A stretch of DNA of 64,000 bases from NCBI RefSeq assembly GCF_001429605.1, contig NZ_LMSS01000006.1, forward strand, positions 62,001 to 126,000. Direction: 5' to 3'. Source of the stretch: Phycicoccus sp. Soil802 (GTDB taxonomy: Bacteria > Actinomycetota > Actinomycetes > Actinomycetales > Dermatophilaceae). The translations under genes and the position numbers were made by a program. Below the pieces are notes generated by a model. The model saw nothing but the letters and a program-made list of their open reading frames with translations. It did not search any database and had not been told where the DNA came from. Shown here piece by piece: positions 47,918 through 61,582 of the stretch; position 1 is the stretch's first letter; each line of letters starts with the position of its first letter.

Positions 47918-48949
47918 CTACTGCCATGCGTCGATCTCGGGAACGAGCCGCTGCACCGCGTCGTCGTCCAGGTCGCCGAGGTCCAGGGCCTCGTGGAGGC
48001 ACGCCACGCCAGCGCGGGCGGCCTCGATGGTGGTCCCCTTCGAGGCCACCTCCCAGGCTCCATCGACGACGCGCCGCCGGTCCTGCCCGCAGACCCACCA
48101 GGAGTAGTCGGTCTCGGCGGGGACGTATGCGGCGGACAGCGACCGCAGGTCCTCGAGCAGGTAGGTGGGTCGCATCGCTGCCGGCGCGGACACCAGCGTG
48201 GTCACCGAGTCGATGCCGGTCAGCACGAGCGCCGAGTCCATGCCTGCTGCCACCGCCCCGGCGATGTCGGTGTCGAGCCGGTCTCCCACGGCCAGCACCC
48301 GGGCCGGGGCTTCCTCCAGCCGGGCAGCACACAGCTCGTAGAGCGGGGCGTACGGCTTCCCGACGACTCTCGGCTCCTGCCCGGTGGCCCGCTGGACCGC
48401 GGCCACCAGGGTGCCGTTGCCCGGAGCGGTGCCCCGGTGGGTCGGCAGGGTCGCGTCGGTGTTCGTGGCGACCCAGACGGCGCCGGCCGCCACGGCATAC
48501 GCCGCTTCGGACAGGTCAGCGGCGGTGACGGCCGCGCCATACCCCTGGAGCACGCCGGCCACGACGTGGTCGAGCGCCTCGCGCGTCTGCTCGGGGGTGG
48601 CGACCTCGAACCCTTGGTGCTGCAACGCTTCCCGCACCCCGATCCCCCCGATCGCGAGGATCTTCGAGCCCGCCGGCACGAGGTCGCGCAGGACCGCCGC
48701 GCCGGCCTGCGAGCTGGTCGCGACATCGCGCGCCCGCACGTGCAACCCGAGGTCGGTGAGGTGTCCCGCGACCTCGTCCGGCGGTCGCGAGGCGTTGTTG
48801 GTGGCGTAGACGATCGGGACGGTCAGGGCGGACAGGGCCGAGACGGCATGCTCCACCGCGTCCGGACCCCGGTAGACCACGCCATCGAGGTCACAGACCA
48901 CCGCGGCATACCGGTCGACCAGGTGGGGCCCGCTAGCGGGCATCGCCAC
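47918..48949 (-). CDS. HAD-superfamily phosphatase, NagD-like (IIA)
   Basis: The 343 residues have motif I VVCDLDGVVYRGPD (nucleophile Asp), YATNNASRPP, the NagD cap domain, GKPYAPLYELC (motif III Lys) and AVGDRLDTDIAGAVAAGM (motif IV). The last 70 residues are a C-terminal extension. Likely a sugar-phosphate or nucleotide phosphatase, as for Rv1692 (reported to act on glycerol-3-phosphate). GTG start overlapping the TPR gene end by 17 nt; the ATG two codons on is an alternative. Confidence 0.88.
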   Translation of the reverse strand: MAMPASGPHLVDRYAAVVCDLDGVVYRGPDAVEHAVSALSALTVPIVYATNNASRPPDEVAGHLTDLGLHVRARDVATSSQAGAAVLRDLVPAGSKILAIGGIGVREALQHQGFEVATPEQTREALDHVVAGVLQGYGAAVTAADLSEAAYAVAAGAVWVATNTDATLPTHRGTAPGNGTLVAAVQRATGQEPRVVGKPYAPLYELCAARLEEAPARVLAVGDRLDTDIAGAVAAGMDSALVLTGIDSVTTLVSAPAAMRPTYLLEDLRSLSAAYVPAETDYSWWVCGQDRRRVVDGAWEVASKGTTIEAARAGVACLHEALDLGDLDDDAVQRLVPEIDAWQ

Positions 48950-49970
48950 CGGGCGCGGCGCCCTGGGCCGGGGCGACGTCGCCCTCGTCGTCGTCCTCCT
49001 CGCCGTCGAGCAGGTCGGTGAGGATCACCCCGTCGAGCTCGGCCAGTCGCTCCGCGGCGTCGGTCTCCAGCTCGTCGTCGGCGTCCGCGGCGCGCGCGAA
49101 CCAGTCGCGCGCGTCGTCGTCGTGCCCGAGCGCCAGCAGGGCCTCGGCGTAGGCGTAGGACAACCGGGCCGACCACGGCTTGCGGGCCGAACCCTTGAGC
49201 TGCGGGATCTGCAAGGCCTGCTGGGAGGCCTCGAGCTGCCCGAGGTCACGACGGATGCCGGAGATGACGATGGCCAGCTCGACGCGGTCCTCGACGGCCA
49301 GCGTCTTGGCCTCGGGCGACATCGCGAGCTCGAGGGCTCGCTCCTGACGGCCCAGGCCACGCTCGCAGTCGACCATCAGCGCCAGCAGGTGCGAGGAACC
49401 GCTCAGCCGGCGCGCGGTGCGGAACTCGCTGAGCGCCCGGGCCCACTCGCCCTTGCGGTAGGCGACCAGACCGAGGGCCTCGCGGGCTGCGGGCACCCGA
49501 CCGGCCCGACGGACCGCCGTCTCGGCGTGCGCCTCGGCGCTCTCCAGGTCGTCGACCTCGAGCAGCGCCGCGACCATGACCAGGTGCTGGGCCACCCCCT
49601 CGGCGTTCTCCTTGCTCAGGGTGCGCAGCTGCTGGTGGACCGAGCGGTCCAGCTCCTTGCCGGTCACGCCGTCGGCGATCCGCGGCTCGGGGAGCTTGGG
49701 CTTCTTGGGTGCCAGCCGCGGACCGGTCGTCCTGCCGTCGGCGCCGCCGCCGGGCCCGCCATCGCGCCGGTCGCCGCGTCCGGCGCCACCGCGCTCCGGT
49801 CGACCACCCGAGCCACCGCGACCGCCACGCGACGGGCCGTCACCGCGGCCGCTCGCGCCACCGTCTCGACGGGGGCCGGAGGAGCGCCCACCACCTGCAC
49901 CGGGAGGACGACCACCACCCGATGCGGGTCGACGGTTCTGGCCACCTCGGCCTGGCTGGTTCTCGGGCAC
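48933..49970 (-). CDS. TPR-like repeat protein with Gly/Arg-rich disordered N terminus
   Basis: A 345-residue protein. Residues 1-95 are almost wholly Gly, Arg, Pro and Asp (for example GGRPPGAGGGRSSGPRRDGG), like RGG RNA-binding segments. Residues about 110-310 are tetratricopeptide-like helices (VAALLEVDDLESAEAHAETA; KGEWARALSEFRTARRL). The tail is acidic (DGEEDDDEGDV). It matches the place of Rv1691. GTG start with GAGGAG about 5-8 nt upstream. First gene of the block after the rRNA operon terminator. Confidence 0.85.
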   Translation of the reverse strand: MPENQPGRGGQNRRPASGGGRPPGAGGGRSSGPRRDGGASGRGDGPSRGGRGGSGGRPERGGAGRGDRRDGGPGGGADGRTTGPRLAPKKPKLPEPRIADGVTGKELDRSVHQQLRTLSKENAEGVAQHLVMVAALLEVDDLESAEAHAETAVRRAGRVPAAREALGLVAYRKGEWARALSEFRTARRLSGSSHLLALMVDCERGLGRQERALELAMSPEAKTLAVEDRVELAIVISGIRRDLGQLEASQQALQIPQLKGSARKPWSARLSYAYAEALLALGHDDDARDWFARAADADDELETDAAERLAELDGVILTDLLDGEEDDDEGDVAPAQGAAPGGDAR

Positions 49971-50104
49971 GTTTGCTCCTCGCTGTGCAGTAATCGTGTG
50001 CAGTCTACGGACTGTGGCTGTGCCGGGACACCGTGGTCCGCGCCAGCCGGCACCACGGCGCGACCGCGGCACTGTCTTTCCGACACTGCATTCGACAGTG
50101 CCTG

Positions 50105-50135
50105 GCAAAAGACAATGCCTCGCAAAAGACAATGC
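50105..50135. repeat. Two 14 bp direct repeats beside the rRNA terminator
   Basis: GCAAAAGACAATGC at 50105-50118 and 50122-50135, unit spacing 17 bp. A related inverted form GCACTGTCTTTCC occurs at about 50069-50081. They lie between the rRNA terminator and the promoter region of the TPR gene. Role unknown. Confidence 0.7.
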
Positions 50136-50167
50136 AAAAGGGCCATCCCGAGTGGGATGGCCCTTTT
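50136..50167 (-). terminator. Rho-independent terminator of the rRNA operon
   Basis: A perfect 14 bp stem, AAAAGGGCCATCCC / GGGATGGCCCTTTT, with a 4 nt loop, just after 5S. On the minus strand the stem ends in TTTT. It is AT-richer than surrounding genes and fits an intrinsic terminator. Confidence 0.93.
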
Positions 50168-50175
50168 GAAAGTAT

Positions 50176-50292
50176 GTCCGGCTGCGTCCTACTCTCCCAC
50201 ACCGTCACCAGTGCAGTACCATCGGCGCTGAAGGGCTTAGCTTCCGGGTTCGGAATGGAGCCGGGCGTTTCCCCTTCGCTATGACAGCCGAA
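50176..50292 (-). rRNA. rrf: 5S ribosomal RNA
   Basis: About 117 nt, from TTTCGGCTGTCATAGCG to GGACGCAGCCGGAC on the minus strand. Conserved 5S segments CCCGGCTCCATTCCGAACCC (loop B/C area) and GATGGTACTGC are present, and the terminal stem pairs. Ends are estimated to within a few bases. Confidence 0.95.
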
Positions 50293-50338
50293 ACTCTATG
50301 GAGATTTCAATCGATTCCCGACCGTATCTCGGGAACCA

Positions 50339-50362
50339 CACAGTGGACGCGTAACATCTTTG
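50339..50362 (-). other. 3' arm of the pre-23S processing stalk
   Basis: The minus strand reads CAAAGATGTTACGCGTCCAC then TGTG just after 23S, complementary (apart from a TTA/AG bulge) to the segment before the 23S 5' end. The paired arms would form the RNase III-type stalk that brings the ends of 23S together. Confidence 0.85.
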
Positions 50363-50365
50363 TTA

Positions 50366-55365
<5,000 letters not shown>

Positions 55366-55560
55366 TGTTTAGCTCGTGATCCGAGGACCACGAAACTGCT
55401 ACCCAAGAAGGGTTGTTTCACTGACTGAGCAAGAACAACTAGCTATTGCTAGAAATTCATTGTCAACCAAAGGATTTTCGTTCGACGTGACGGCATCCCC
55501 AGACCTTTGGCCTGGTTCGCTGCCACCTCGAGACGAGGTAATTGGCATCGATTTTTGACA

Positions 55561-55580
55561 CGCTGTTGAGTTCTCAAGGT
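55561..55580 (-). promoter_or_regulatory. Conserved rrn leader box, candidate antitermination or processing signal
   Basis: The minus strand reads ACCTTGAGAACTCAACAGCG, a sequence conserved in actinobacterial rRNA leaders and nearly repeated in the 16S-23S spacer (53496-53515). Likely part of the NusB/NusE antitermination or rRNA-processing signals; the exact role is inferred. Confidence 0.65.
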
Positions 55581-55633
55581 TCGGACGCGCACCATCCGCT
55601 GACCTTCCGGCCGGCGTTCGGGGCAACCCTTCA

Positions 55634-55662
55634 AAGTTACTCGCTTCGCTCTTGGGCGTCAA
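55634..55662 (-). promoter_or_regulatory. Candidate rRNA promoter
   Basis: The minus strand has TTGACG (55657-55662), a 17 bp spacer and TAACTT (55634-55639), close to the sigma-70-type consensus. It is about 270 bp upstream of 16S and 54 bp upstream of the leader box. Confidence 0.6.
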
Positions 55663-55724
55663 ATCCTTGCGCTTCCTGCTGGAAGCGGTGGATTGAGCGC
55701 GCTTGGCTCTCCGCGAGGTGTTCC

Positions 55725-55753
55725 ACTGTAGCAGGCTGACGGTGTTCCAAAAA
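55725..55753 (-). promoter_or_regulatory. Candidate rRNA promoter in the repeated TACAGT element
   Basis: The minus strand has TTTTTG, 17 bp, then TACAGT. The 11 bp CTGCTACAGTG around this -10 recurs exactly at 55849-55859, suggesting a second duplicated promoter there, although its -35 (TCAGAG) is poor. Confidence 0.4.
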
Positions 55754-56047
55754 CTCAGCGTTTCCAGAACTCGCTAGCCGGCGTCCAGCAGCCCTTCCGG
55801 GCCGCTCAGATGCCCTCCGGCGAACCGGATGCTTTTCTGTGGAGCGCCCACTGTAGCAGCCTCTCGGCCCGCCTCTGACCACCCTTGCGGGCGCTCCGGA
55901 GCGTCTGGTTCCCCAGGTGCTTTTCGGTGGGGTCTGCCCCGGGACCGGCCTACTTCGCGCGAACTTTCGTTCACCGCGGTGGTGTCCGTTCCTCCCTGTC
56001 GGGCTGACGTCGAGAACATTAGACGGGGCTCACCGCAAAACACAAAT

Positions 56048-56068
56048 CCGCAGGTCAGCGACCTGCGG
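56048..56068 (-). terminator. Terminator of tyrS
   Basis: CCGCAGGT - 5 nt - ACCTGCGG, an 8 bp perfect stem 2 nt after the tyrS stop. On the minus strand it is followed by ATTTGTGTTTTG, a T-rich tail. It separates tyrS from the rRNA promoters. Confidence 0.88.
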
Positions 56069-56070
56069 GG

Positions 56071-57333
56071 TCAGCTGGCGCGGCGGCCCGCGGCCAGCGA
56101 CTTGCGGCCCCGACGCAGCAGCGCGACCCGTCCGTGCAGGAAGTCGGCCTCCTCGAGCGCCTGCTCGGGGTCGGTCAGCTTCGCGTTGTTGAGCGAGGCG
56201 CCGCCGTCACCGATCACCCGACGGGCGGCGTTGCGCGAGTCGACCAGGCCCACCGCCACGAGGGCGTCGGTCACCGACATCCCCACCGAGACCTCTCCCC
56301 CGGGCAGCTCCGCCGTGGCGTCGCCCAGCGTGCCTGCGTCGAGGGTGGTGACGTCACCCTTGCCGAAGAGCGCCTCGGAGGCGGCCTGCACCGCGGCGGT
56401 GGCCGCCGGCCCGTGCACGAGCGTGGTGACGTCGGCCGCCAGGGCCTTCTGGCACTCCCGCAGGAAGGGCTTCTCGGCCAGGGACTGCTCCAGCGCCGCG
56501 ATCTCGTCGGCGGTGCGGTCGGTGAAGACCTTCAGCAGCGTCACCACCGACGCGTCCTCGGTGTTGATCCAGTACTGGTAGAAGGCGTAGGGACTGGTCA
56601 TCTCCGGGGACAGCCAGATCGCGTTGCCCTCGCTCTTGCCGAACTTGTTGCCTGCCGCGTCGGTGAGCAGGGGGGTGGTGAGCAGGTGGACCGACTTCCC
56701 CTCCACCCGGTGGATCAGGTCCGAGCCGGCCGTCAGGTTGCCCCACTGGTCCTGCCCACCCGTCTGCAGCGTGCAGCCGTAGTCGCGGAACAGCTGGAGG
56801 TAGTCCAGCCCCTGCAGCAGCTGGTAGCTGAACTCGGTGTAGGAGATGCCCTCCTCCGAGTTGAGCCGCGCGGCGACCGCGTCCTTCTTGACCATCTGGT
56901 TGACGCGGAAGTGCTTGCCGATGTCGCGCAGGAAGTCCAGGGCGGACAGCGGCTCCGTCCAGTCGAGGTTGTTGACGAAGACCGCGGGGTTGTCGCCCTC
57001 CACCGACAGGAACGGCCGCACCTGTCGCTCGATGTTCGCGACCCACTCGGCGGTCTGTTCCTTGGTCTTGAGGACCCGTTCCGACGACGGTCGTGGGTCG
57101 CCGATGAGACCGGTCGAGCCACCCACCAGGCAGATCACCCGGTGGCCGGCTCGCTGCAGGTGGCGCAGCACCACGAGCTGCACGAGGTTGCCGAAGTGCA
57201 GGGACGGAGCGGTGGGGTCGAAGCCGCAGTACGCCGTGATCGGCCCGTCGGCGAGGGCGTCGCGCAGCGCGGACTCGTCGGTGGTCTGGGCCACCAGTCC
57301 TCGCCACTTCAGCTCGTCGAGGATGTTGCTCAC
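56071..57333 (-). CDS. tyrS: Tyrosyl-tRNA synthetase
   Basis: A class I synthetase of 420 residues: YCGFDPTAPSLHFGNLVQL carries the HIGH-equivalent HFGN, VGGSTGLIGDP, QTGGQDQWGNLTAGSDLI and KFGKSEGNAIW (KMSKS equivalent), then a C-terminal S4 domain (RRVIGDGGASLNN). GTG start with GGAGCG about 8 nt upstream; upstream frame sequence is not conserved-looking. The tyrS-mpg adjacency is the same as mycobacterial Rv1689-Rv1688. No T-box leader is seen in the roughly 60 bp before mpg. Confidence 0.96.
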   Translation of the reverse strand: MSNILDELKWRGLVAQTTDESALRDALADGPITAYCGFDPTAPSLHFGNLVQLVVLRHLQRAGHRVICLVGGSTGLIGDPRPSSERVLKTKEQTAEWVANIERQVRPFLSVEGDNPAVFVNNLDWTEPLSALDFLRDIGKHFRVNQMVKKDAVAARLNSEEGISYTEFSYQLLQGLDYLQLFRDYGCTLQTGGQDQWGNLTAGSDLIHRVEGKSVHLLTTPLLTDAAGNKFGKSEGNAIWLSPEMTSPYAFYQYWINTEDASVVTLLKVFTDRTADEIAALEQSLAEKPFLRECQKALAADVTTLVHGPAATAAVQAASEALFGKGDVTTLDAGTLGDATAELPGGEVSVGMSVTDALVAVGLVDSRNAARRVIGDGGASLNNAKLTDPEQALEEADFLHGRVALLRRGRKSLAAGRRAS

Positions 57334-57395
57334 GGTGGGTCGCTCCTTCGCGTCGCACGACGTGCCGCGCTGTCGCGGCACGTCCACAGCCTGCC

Positions 57396-58055
57396 TCATG
57401 CCGGGTGCCTGCGTGCACGGGGTTTTGCCGGTCGGTACACCGACACCGTCGGCTCGCCGTCCAGCCAGAACCGCCACGGGTATGCCGCCGCCTCGCCGCC
57501 GGCTCCCGACACCCCCACGCGCGGGCCGGTGCGGATGGCCCGGGCCGGGGTGGGGTGCGGGGCCGCGTGCAGCGCGACCGGTCCGCCCCGTGCGCAGGCG
57601 TCGAGGCCGGTCTGCTCACCGCGCAGTCCGAGGGTGGTCGCGAGCCGGGCCGGTCCCCGTGCCCAGTCGCGCCGCACCACCCCGGTCCGACGGGCGGCGG
57701 CGACGTCCTCCCCCACGACGACCTCCCCTGCACGCAGGAGCACGGCGCTGGCCTCACCCTCAGGGCCGCACACGAGGTTGGCGCACCAGTGCATGCCGTA
57801 GGTGAAGTAGACGTAGAGGTGGCCTGCCGCGCCGAACATCACCTCGGTGCGCGGCGTCGGGCCGCGAAAGGCGTGCGACCCCGGGTCGGCCGTGCCGGCA
57901 TACGCCTCGACCTCGGTGAGCCGGAGCGTGACGCCCGCGTGCGAGATGGTCGCCCCGAGCAGCGCCGGGGCGACGTCGAGGACGTCCTCCGAGAAGAAGT
58001 CGCGCTCGAGCCGGTGGCCTAGCTCGAGCGGCGACGGATCTTGTTGCCCAGCCAC
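57396..58055 (-). CDS. mpg: 3-methyladenine DNA glycosylase (AAG/Mpg family)
   Basis: Removes alkylated purines. The 219 residues have the AAG core: VLDVAPALLGATI, catalytic Glu in LRLTEVEAYAGTADPGSHA, RGPTPRTEVMFGAAGHLYVY and TYGMHWCANLV. The GTG start overlaps the sdhB 3' end by 37 nt; no closer ATG/GTG gives the full domain. Two CGGCATAC/GTATGCCG copies lie inside. The Ala/Gly-rich segment GVSGAGGEAAAY is a loop near the end. Confidence 0.9.
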   Translation of the reverse strand: MAGQQDPSPLELGHRLERDFFSEDVLDVAPALLGATISHAGVTLRLTEVEAYAGTADPGSHAFRGPTPRTEVMFGAAGHLYVYFTYGMHWCANLVCGPEGEASAVLLRAGEVVVGEDVAAARRTGVVRRDWARGPARLATTLGLRGEQTGLDACARGGPVALHAAPHPTPARAIRTGPRVGVSGAGGEAAAYPWRFWLDGEPTVSVYRPAKPRARRHPA

Positions 58056-58771
58056 ACGACGGGATCGTAGTGACGGTCGACGACGCGTTCCTTCAGGGGG
58101 ATCAGCGCGTTGTCGGTGATCTTGATGTGCTCGGGGCAGACCTCGGTGCAGCACTTGGTGATGTTGCAGTAGCCCAGCCCGTGCTCCTCCTTGGCCGCCT
58201 GGCGGCGGTCCGCGGTGTCGAGTGGGTGCATGTCGAGCTCGGCGACCCGCATGAGGAAGCGGGGCCCGGCGAAGCTGGTCTTGTTGTCCTCGTGGTCACG
58301 GACGACGTGGCAGACGTCCTGACAGAGGAAGCACTCGATGCACTTGCGGAACTCCTGGCTGCGCTCCACGTCGACCTGCTGCATGCGGTAGTCACCCGGC
58401 TGGAGGTCGGCCGGCGGGCTGAACGCCTGCACCTCGCGCGCCTTCTGGTAGTTGAAGGACACGTCCGTCACCAGGTCGCGCATCACCGGGAAGGTGCGCA
58501 GCGGCGTCACCGTGATGACCTGCTCCTCGGTGAAGGTGCTCATCCGCGTCATGCAGAGCAGCCGTGGCTTGCCGTTGATCTCGGCGCTGCACGAGCCGCA
58601 CTTGCCGGCCTTGCAGTTCCAGCGCACCGCGAGGTCGGGCGCCTGGGTCGCCTGCAACCGGTGGATGATGTCGAGGACGACCTCACCCTCGTTGACCTCC
58701 ACCGTGTAGTCCTGCAGGACTCCTCCGGCGGCGTCGCCGCGCCACACCTTGAACCTGGCGTCGTAGCTCAT
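58019..58771 (-). CDS. sdhB: Succinate dehydrogenase iron-sulphur subunit
   Basis: A 250-residue protein carrying electrons from SdhA to the membrane anchor. A 2Fe-2S ferredoxin domain (CKAGKCGSCSAEINGKPRLL then Cys) is followed by the clusters CIECFLCQDVCH and CNITKCCTEVCPEHI for the 4Fe-4S and 3Fe-4S centres. It resembles the mycobacterial Sdh1 type (Rv0247c). The start overlaps the sdhA stop by 4 nt. Confidence 0.95.
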   Translation of the reverse strand: MSYDARFKVWRGDAAGGVLQDYTVEVNEGEVVLDIIHRLQATQAPDLAVRWNCKAGKCGSCSAEINGKPRLLCMTRMSTFTEEQVITVTPLRTFPVMRDLVTDVSFNYQKAREVQAFSPPADLQPGDYRMQQVDVERSQEFRKCIECFLCQDVCHVVRDHEDNKTSFAGPRFLMRVAELDMHPLDTADRRQAAKEEHGLGYCNITKCCTEVCPEHIKITDNALIPLKERVVDRHYDPVVWLGNKIRRRSS

Positions 58772-60699
58772 GAGCGGTCACTCCCGTCGGCGCTGCCCTG
58801 CTGGGTCGAGGAGCCACCCGCGTCGAGGCGGGCCAGCTCTGGTGCGGTGAGGTACTTGGACAGCTCGGTGCGCTCGAAGAGCTCGAGCAGGTCCTGCCGG
58901 ATCTCGGGGACCGGCTGGCGCCTGAGCTGGACGGCGTCGGACCCGTCGAGCGTGCAGATCAGGTTGACTCCCCGCCACTCCGGGTCCATGCCCGGGAAGT
59001 CCTCTCGGGTGTGCCCACCGCGCGACTCGGTGCGCTCGAGGGCAGCCAACGCGACGCAGCGGCACACGGCGAGCATGTTGCGCAGGTCGAGGGCCAGGTG
59101 CCAGCCGGGGTTGAACTGCCGATGTCCTTCCACCCCAACGGATTTCGCGCGTTCGTCGAGGTCGTCGAGCATGTCGAGCGCCTCGCGGACCTCGCCCTCG
59201 CGGCGGATGATCCCGACCAGGTCGTTCATCTTCTGCTGGAGCTCCTGGTGGAGCGAGTAGGGGTTCTCCGAGGCGTCGCGGAACGGCGCCAGGGCAACCT
59301 CCGCCGCCCGGTCGACGTCTGCGTCCTGGATCGCCGGTCGTGAGTCACCAAGCGCCGCAATGTATTCCGAGGCACCGACGCCGGCGCGACGGCCGAAGAC
59401 CAGCAGGTCCGAGAGGCTGTTGCCGCCGAGCCGGTTGGAGCCGTGCATGCCGCCCGCGACCTCACCCGCCGCATACAGGCCCGGCACGGAGGTGGCCGCG
59501 GTGTCGGCGTCGACCTCGACGCCACCCATCACGTAGTGGCAGGTGGGACCGACCTCCATCGGCTCCGCCGTGATGTCGACGTCGGCCAGCTCCTTGAACT
59601 GGTGGTGCATCGACGGCAGCCGACGTCTGATCTCCTCGGCCGGGAGCCGCGTCGAGACGTCGAGGAAGACGCCACCGTGCGGTGAGCTGCGCCCCTCCTT
59701 GACCTCGTTGTTGATGGCGCGGGCGACCTCGTCCCGCGGCAGGAGCTCAGGGGGTCGCTTGTTGTTCTCGGGGTCCTTGTACCAGCGGTCCGCCTCCTCC
59801 TCGGTGTCTGCGTACTGGCCACGGAAGACGTCGGGGACGTAGTCGAACATGAAGCGCTTGCCCTCGGAGTTGCGCAGCACACCCCCGTCGCCGCGCACCG
59901 ACTCGGTGACGAGGATGCCCTTCACCGACGGTGGCCACACCATGCCGGTGGGGTGGAACTGGATGAACTCCATGTTGACGAGGGAAGCGCCCGCGCGCAG
60001 CGCCAGGGCGTGGCCGTCGCCGGTGTACTCCCAGGAGTTGCTGGTGACCTTGAACGACTTGCCGATGCCACCGGTGGCCAGGATGACGGCCGGTGCGGAG
60101 AAGAGCACGAACCGGCCCGACTCACGCCAGTAGCCGAACGCCCCGGCCACGGCGCCGTCGGCCTTGAGGATGTCGGTGACGGTCAGCTCGGCGAACACCC
60201 TGAGCCGGCTCTCGTAGTCGCCCGTCTCGCGGTGGTCCTCCTGCTGCAGGCTCACGATCTTCTGCTGGAGGGTGCGGATCAGCTCCAGGCCGGTGCGGTC
60301 ACCGACGTGGGCGAGCCTGGGGTACTCGTGGCCACCGAAGTTGCGCTGGCTGATGCGGCCGTCGGGTGTGCGGTCGAAGAGCGCGCCGTAGGTCTCGAGC
60401 TCCCACACCCGCATCGGCGCTTCCTTGGCGTGCAGCTCGGCCATCCGCGGGTTGTTGAGGAACTTGCCCCCGCGCATGGTGTCGCGGAAGTGGGTCTGCC
60501 AGTTGTCCTTCTCGTTGGCGTTGCCCATCGACGCGGCGATGCCACCCTCGGCCATCACGGTGTGGGCCTTGCCGAAGAGGCTCTTGCAGATGATCGCCGT
60601 CCGCAGACCCTGCTCCCTCGCCTCGATCGCGGCACGCAGCCCGGCACCACCCGCCCCGATGACGATGACGTCGTAGTCGTGCCTCTCGAGGTCGGTCAC
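58768..60699 (-). CDS. sdhA: Succinate dehydrogenase flavoprotein subunit
   Basis: A 643-residue catalytic subunit oxidising succinate to fumarate. The FAD motif is YDVIVIGAGGAGLRAAIEA; the His for covalent FAD is in GKAHTVMAEGGIAAS; the active site is FIQFHPTGMVW and SVRGDGGVLRN, with HYVMGGVEVDADT near the end. The GTG start has AAGGAG five bases upstream; another GTG two codons earlier is too close to it. Length and order match mycobacterial Sdh1 (Rv0248c). Confidence 0.95.
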   Translation of the reverse strand: MTDLERHDYDVIVIGAGGAGLRAAIEAREQGLRTAIICKSLFGKAHTVMAEGGIAASMGNANEKDNWQTHFRDTMRGGKFLNNPRMAELHAKEAPMRVWELETYGALFDRTPDGRISQRNFGGHEYPRLAHVGDRTGLELIRTLQQKIVSLQQEDHRETGDYESRLRVFAELTVTDILKADGAVAGAFGYWRESGRFVLFSAPAVILATGGIGKSFKVTSNSWEYTGDGHALALRAGASLVNMEFIQFHPTGMVWPPSVKGILVTESVRGDGGVLRNSEGKRFMFDYVPDVFRGQYADTEEEADRWYKDPENNKRPPELLPRDEVARAINNEVKEGRSSPHGGVFLDVSTRLPAEEIRRRLPSMHHQFKELADVDITAEPMEVGPTCHYVMGGVEVDADTAATSVPGLYAAGEVAGGMHGSNRLGGNSLSDLLVFGRRAGVGASEYIAALGDSRPAIQDADVDRAAEVALAPFRDASENPYSLHQELQQKMNDLVGIIRREGEVREALDMLDDLDERAKSVGVEGHRQFNPGWHLALDLRNMLAVCRCVALAALERTESRGGHTREDFPGMDPEWRGVNLICTLDGSDAVQLRRQPVPEIRQDLLELFERTELSKYLTAPELARLDAGGSSTQQGSADGSDRS

Positions 60700-60765
60700 T
60701 CGCACTCCTTGGGTCTGCCGTGGCCCGTGGGCCGGTCACGTGGGCTGGGCTGGTGGGCTGGTGGG

Positions 60766-61581
60766 CTAGTTGATGATGCGGAAGTCGCCGATCGTGCCCG
60801 CCGAGACGAGGGCGATGTAGGCGTCGGTCACCACGAGGCTGCCGAGGGTCACCCACGCGAACAGCATGTGGCGGGCGTTGAGCTTGCCCACCAGGCCCCA
60901 CGCCTTGTAGCGCAGCGGGTGCTTGCTGAAGTGGTTGAGGCGACCACCGACGATGTTGCGGCAGGAGTGGCAGCCGAGCGTGTAGCACCAGAGCAGCACG
61001 ACGTTGGCCAGCAGGATGAGCGTGCCGAGGCCGAGCCCGAAACCACCGTCCCTGCCGCGGAACGCGTGCAGCACGTCGTAGGTGTTGATCAGGCTGATGA
61101 CCACGGCGGCGTAGAAGAAGTAGCGGTGCAGGTTCTGCATGATGAGCGGGAAGCGGGTCTCACCGGAGTACTCCCGGTGCGCCTCGGGCACCGCGCAGGC
61201 CGGCGGCGAGTTCCAGAACGAGCGGTAGTAGGCCTTGCGGTAGTAATAGCAGGTGAGCCGGAACAGCAGCAGGAACGGCAGCGTCAGCGCCGCGAACGGG
61301 ATGAGTGCCGGCCACTCGCCGAACGGCGTGCCGAAGTGCGTCGAGCCCGGCACGCAGGAGGTCGACAGGCACGGGGAGTAGAACGGCGTGAGGTAGCCGT
61401 AGTCGGCCACGAAGTAGTCCCGCTGCAGGCTGGCGCGCACGAGGCCGTAGAGCAGCCAGGCCGAGAAGCAGACGAACGTGACGAAGGGCTGGAGCCACCA
61501 GCGGTCCTCGCGGAGGGTGCGCGCGGCGATGCGGGCCCGACCGGGGGCATGGACGCCTCCGCTGAAGGGGACGTTCGACAC
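60766..61581 (-). CDS. sdhC: Succinate dehydrogenase membrane anchor (Sdh1/Rv0249c type)
   Basis: A 271-residue membrane protein with about 5 helices (WWLQPFVTFVCFSAWLLYG; ALIPFAALTLPFLLLFRL; FFYAAVVISLINTYDVLHAF; GTLILLANVVLLWCYTLGCH; ARHMLFAWVTLGSLVVTD). It is one large anchor, not the two small SdhC/SdhD subunits. Conserved His in NLHRYFF and LGCHSCRN could bind haem. The GTG start follows the upstream stop by one base; the same frame upstream reads as noise. Confidence 0.9.
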   Translation of the reverse strand: MSNVPFSGGVHAPGRARIAARTLREDRWWLQPFVTFVCFSAWLLYGLVRASLQRDYFVADYGYLTPFYSPCLSTSCVPGSTHFGTPFGEWPALIPFAALTLPFLLLFRLTCYYYRKAYYRSFWNSPPACAVPEAHREYSGETRFPLIMQNLHRYFFYAAVVISLINTYDVLHAFRGRDGGFGLGLGTLILLANVVLLWCYTLGCHSCRNIVGGRLNHFSKHPLRYKAWGLVGKLNARHMLFAWVTLGSLVVTDAYIALVSAGTIGDFRIIN

Positions 61582-61582
61582 C

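Larger units (their letters stand above)
55366..56047 (-). promoter_or_regulatory. rRNA operon leader and promoter region
   Basis: About 680 bp between the tyrS terminator and 16S with no credible gene. It contains a promoter-like pair at 55634-55662, a repeated CTGCTACAGTG element with possible -10 TACAGT (55724-55734 and 55849-55859), a conserved leader box (55561-55580) and a perfect TTGACA hexamer (55461-55466) near the 16S end. Open frames here look like noise. Multiple tandem promoters are typical of rRNA operons. Confidence 0.8.
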
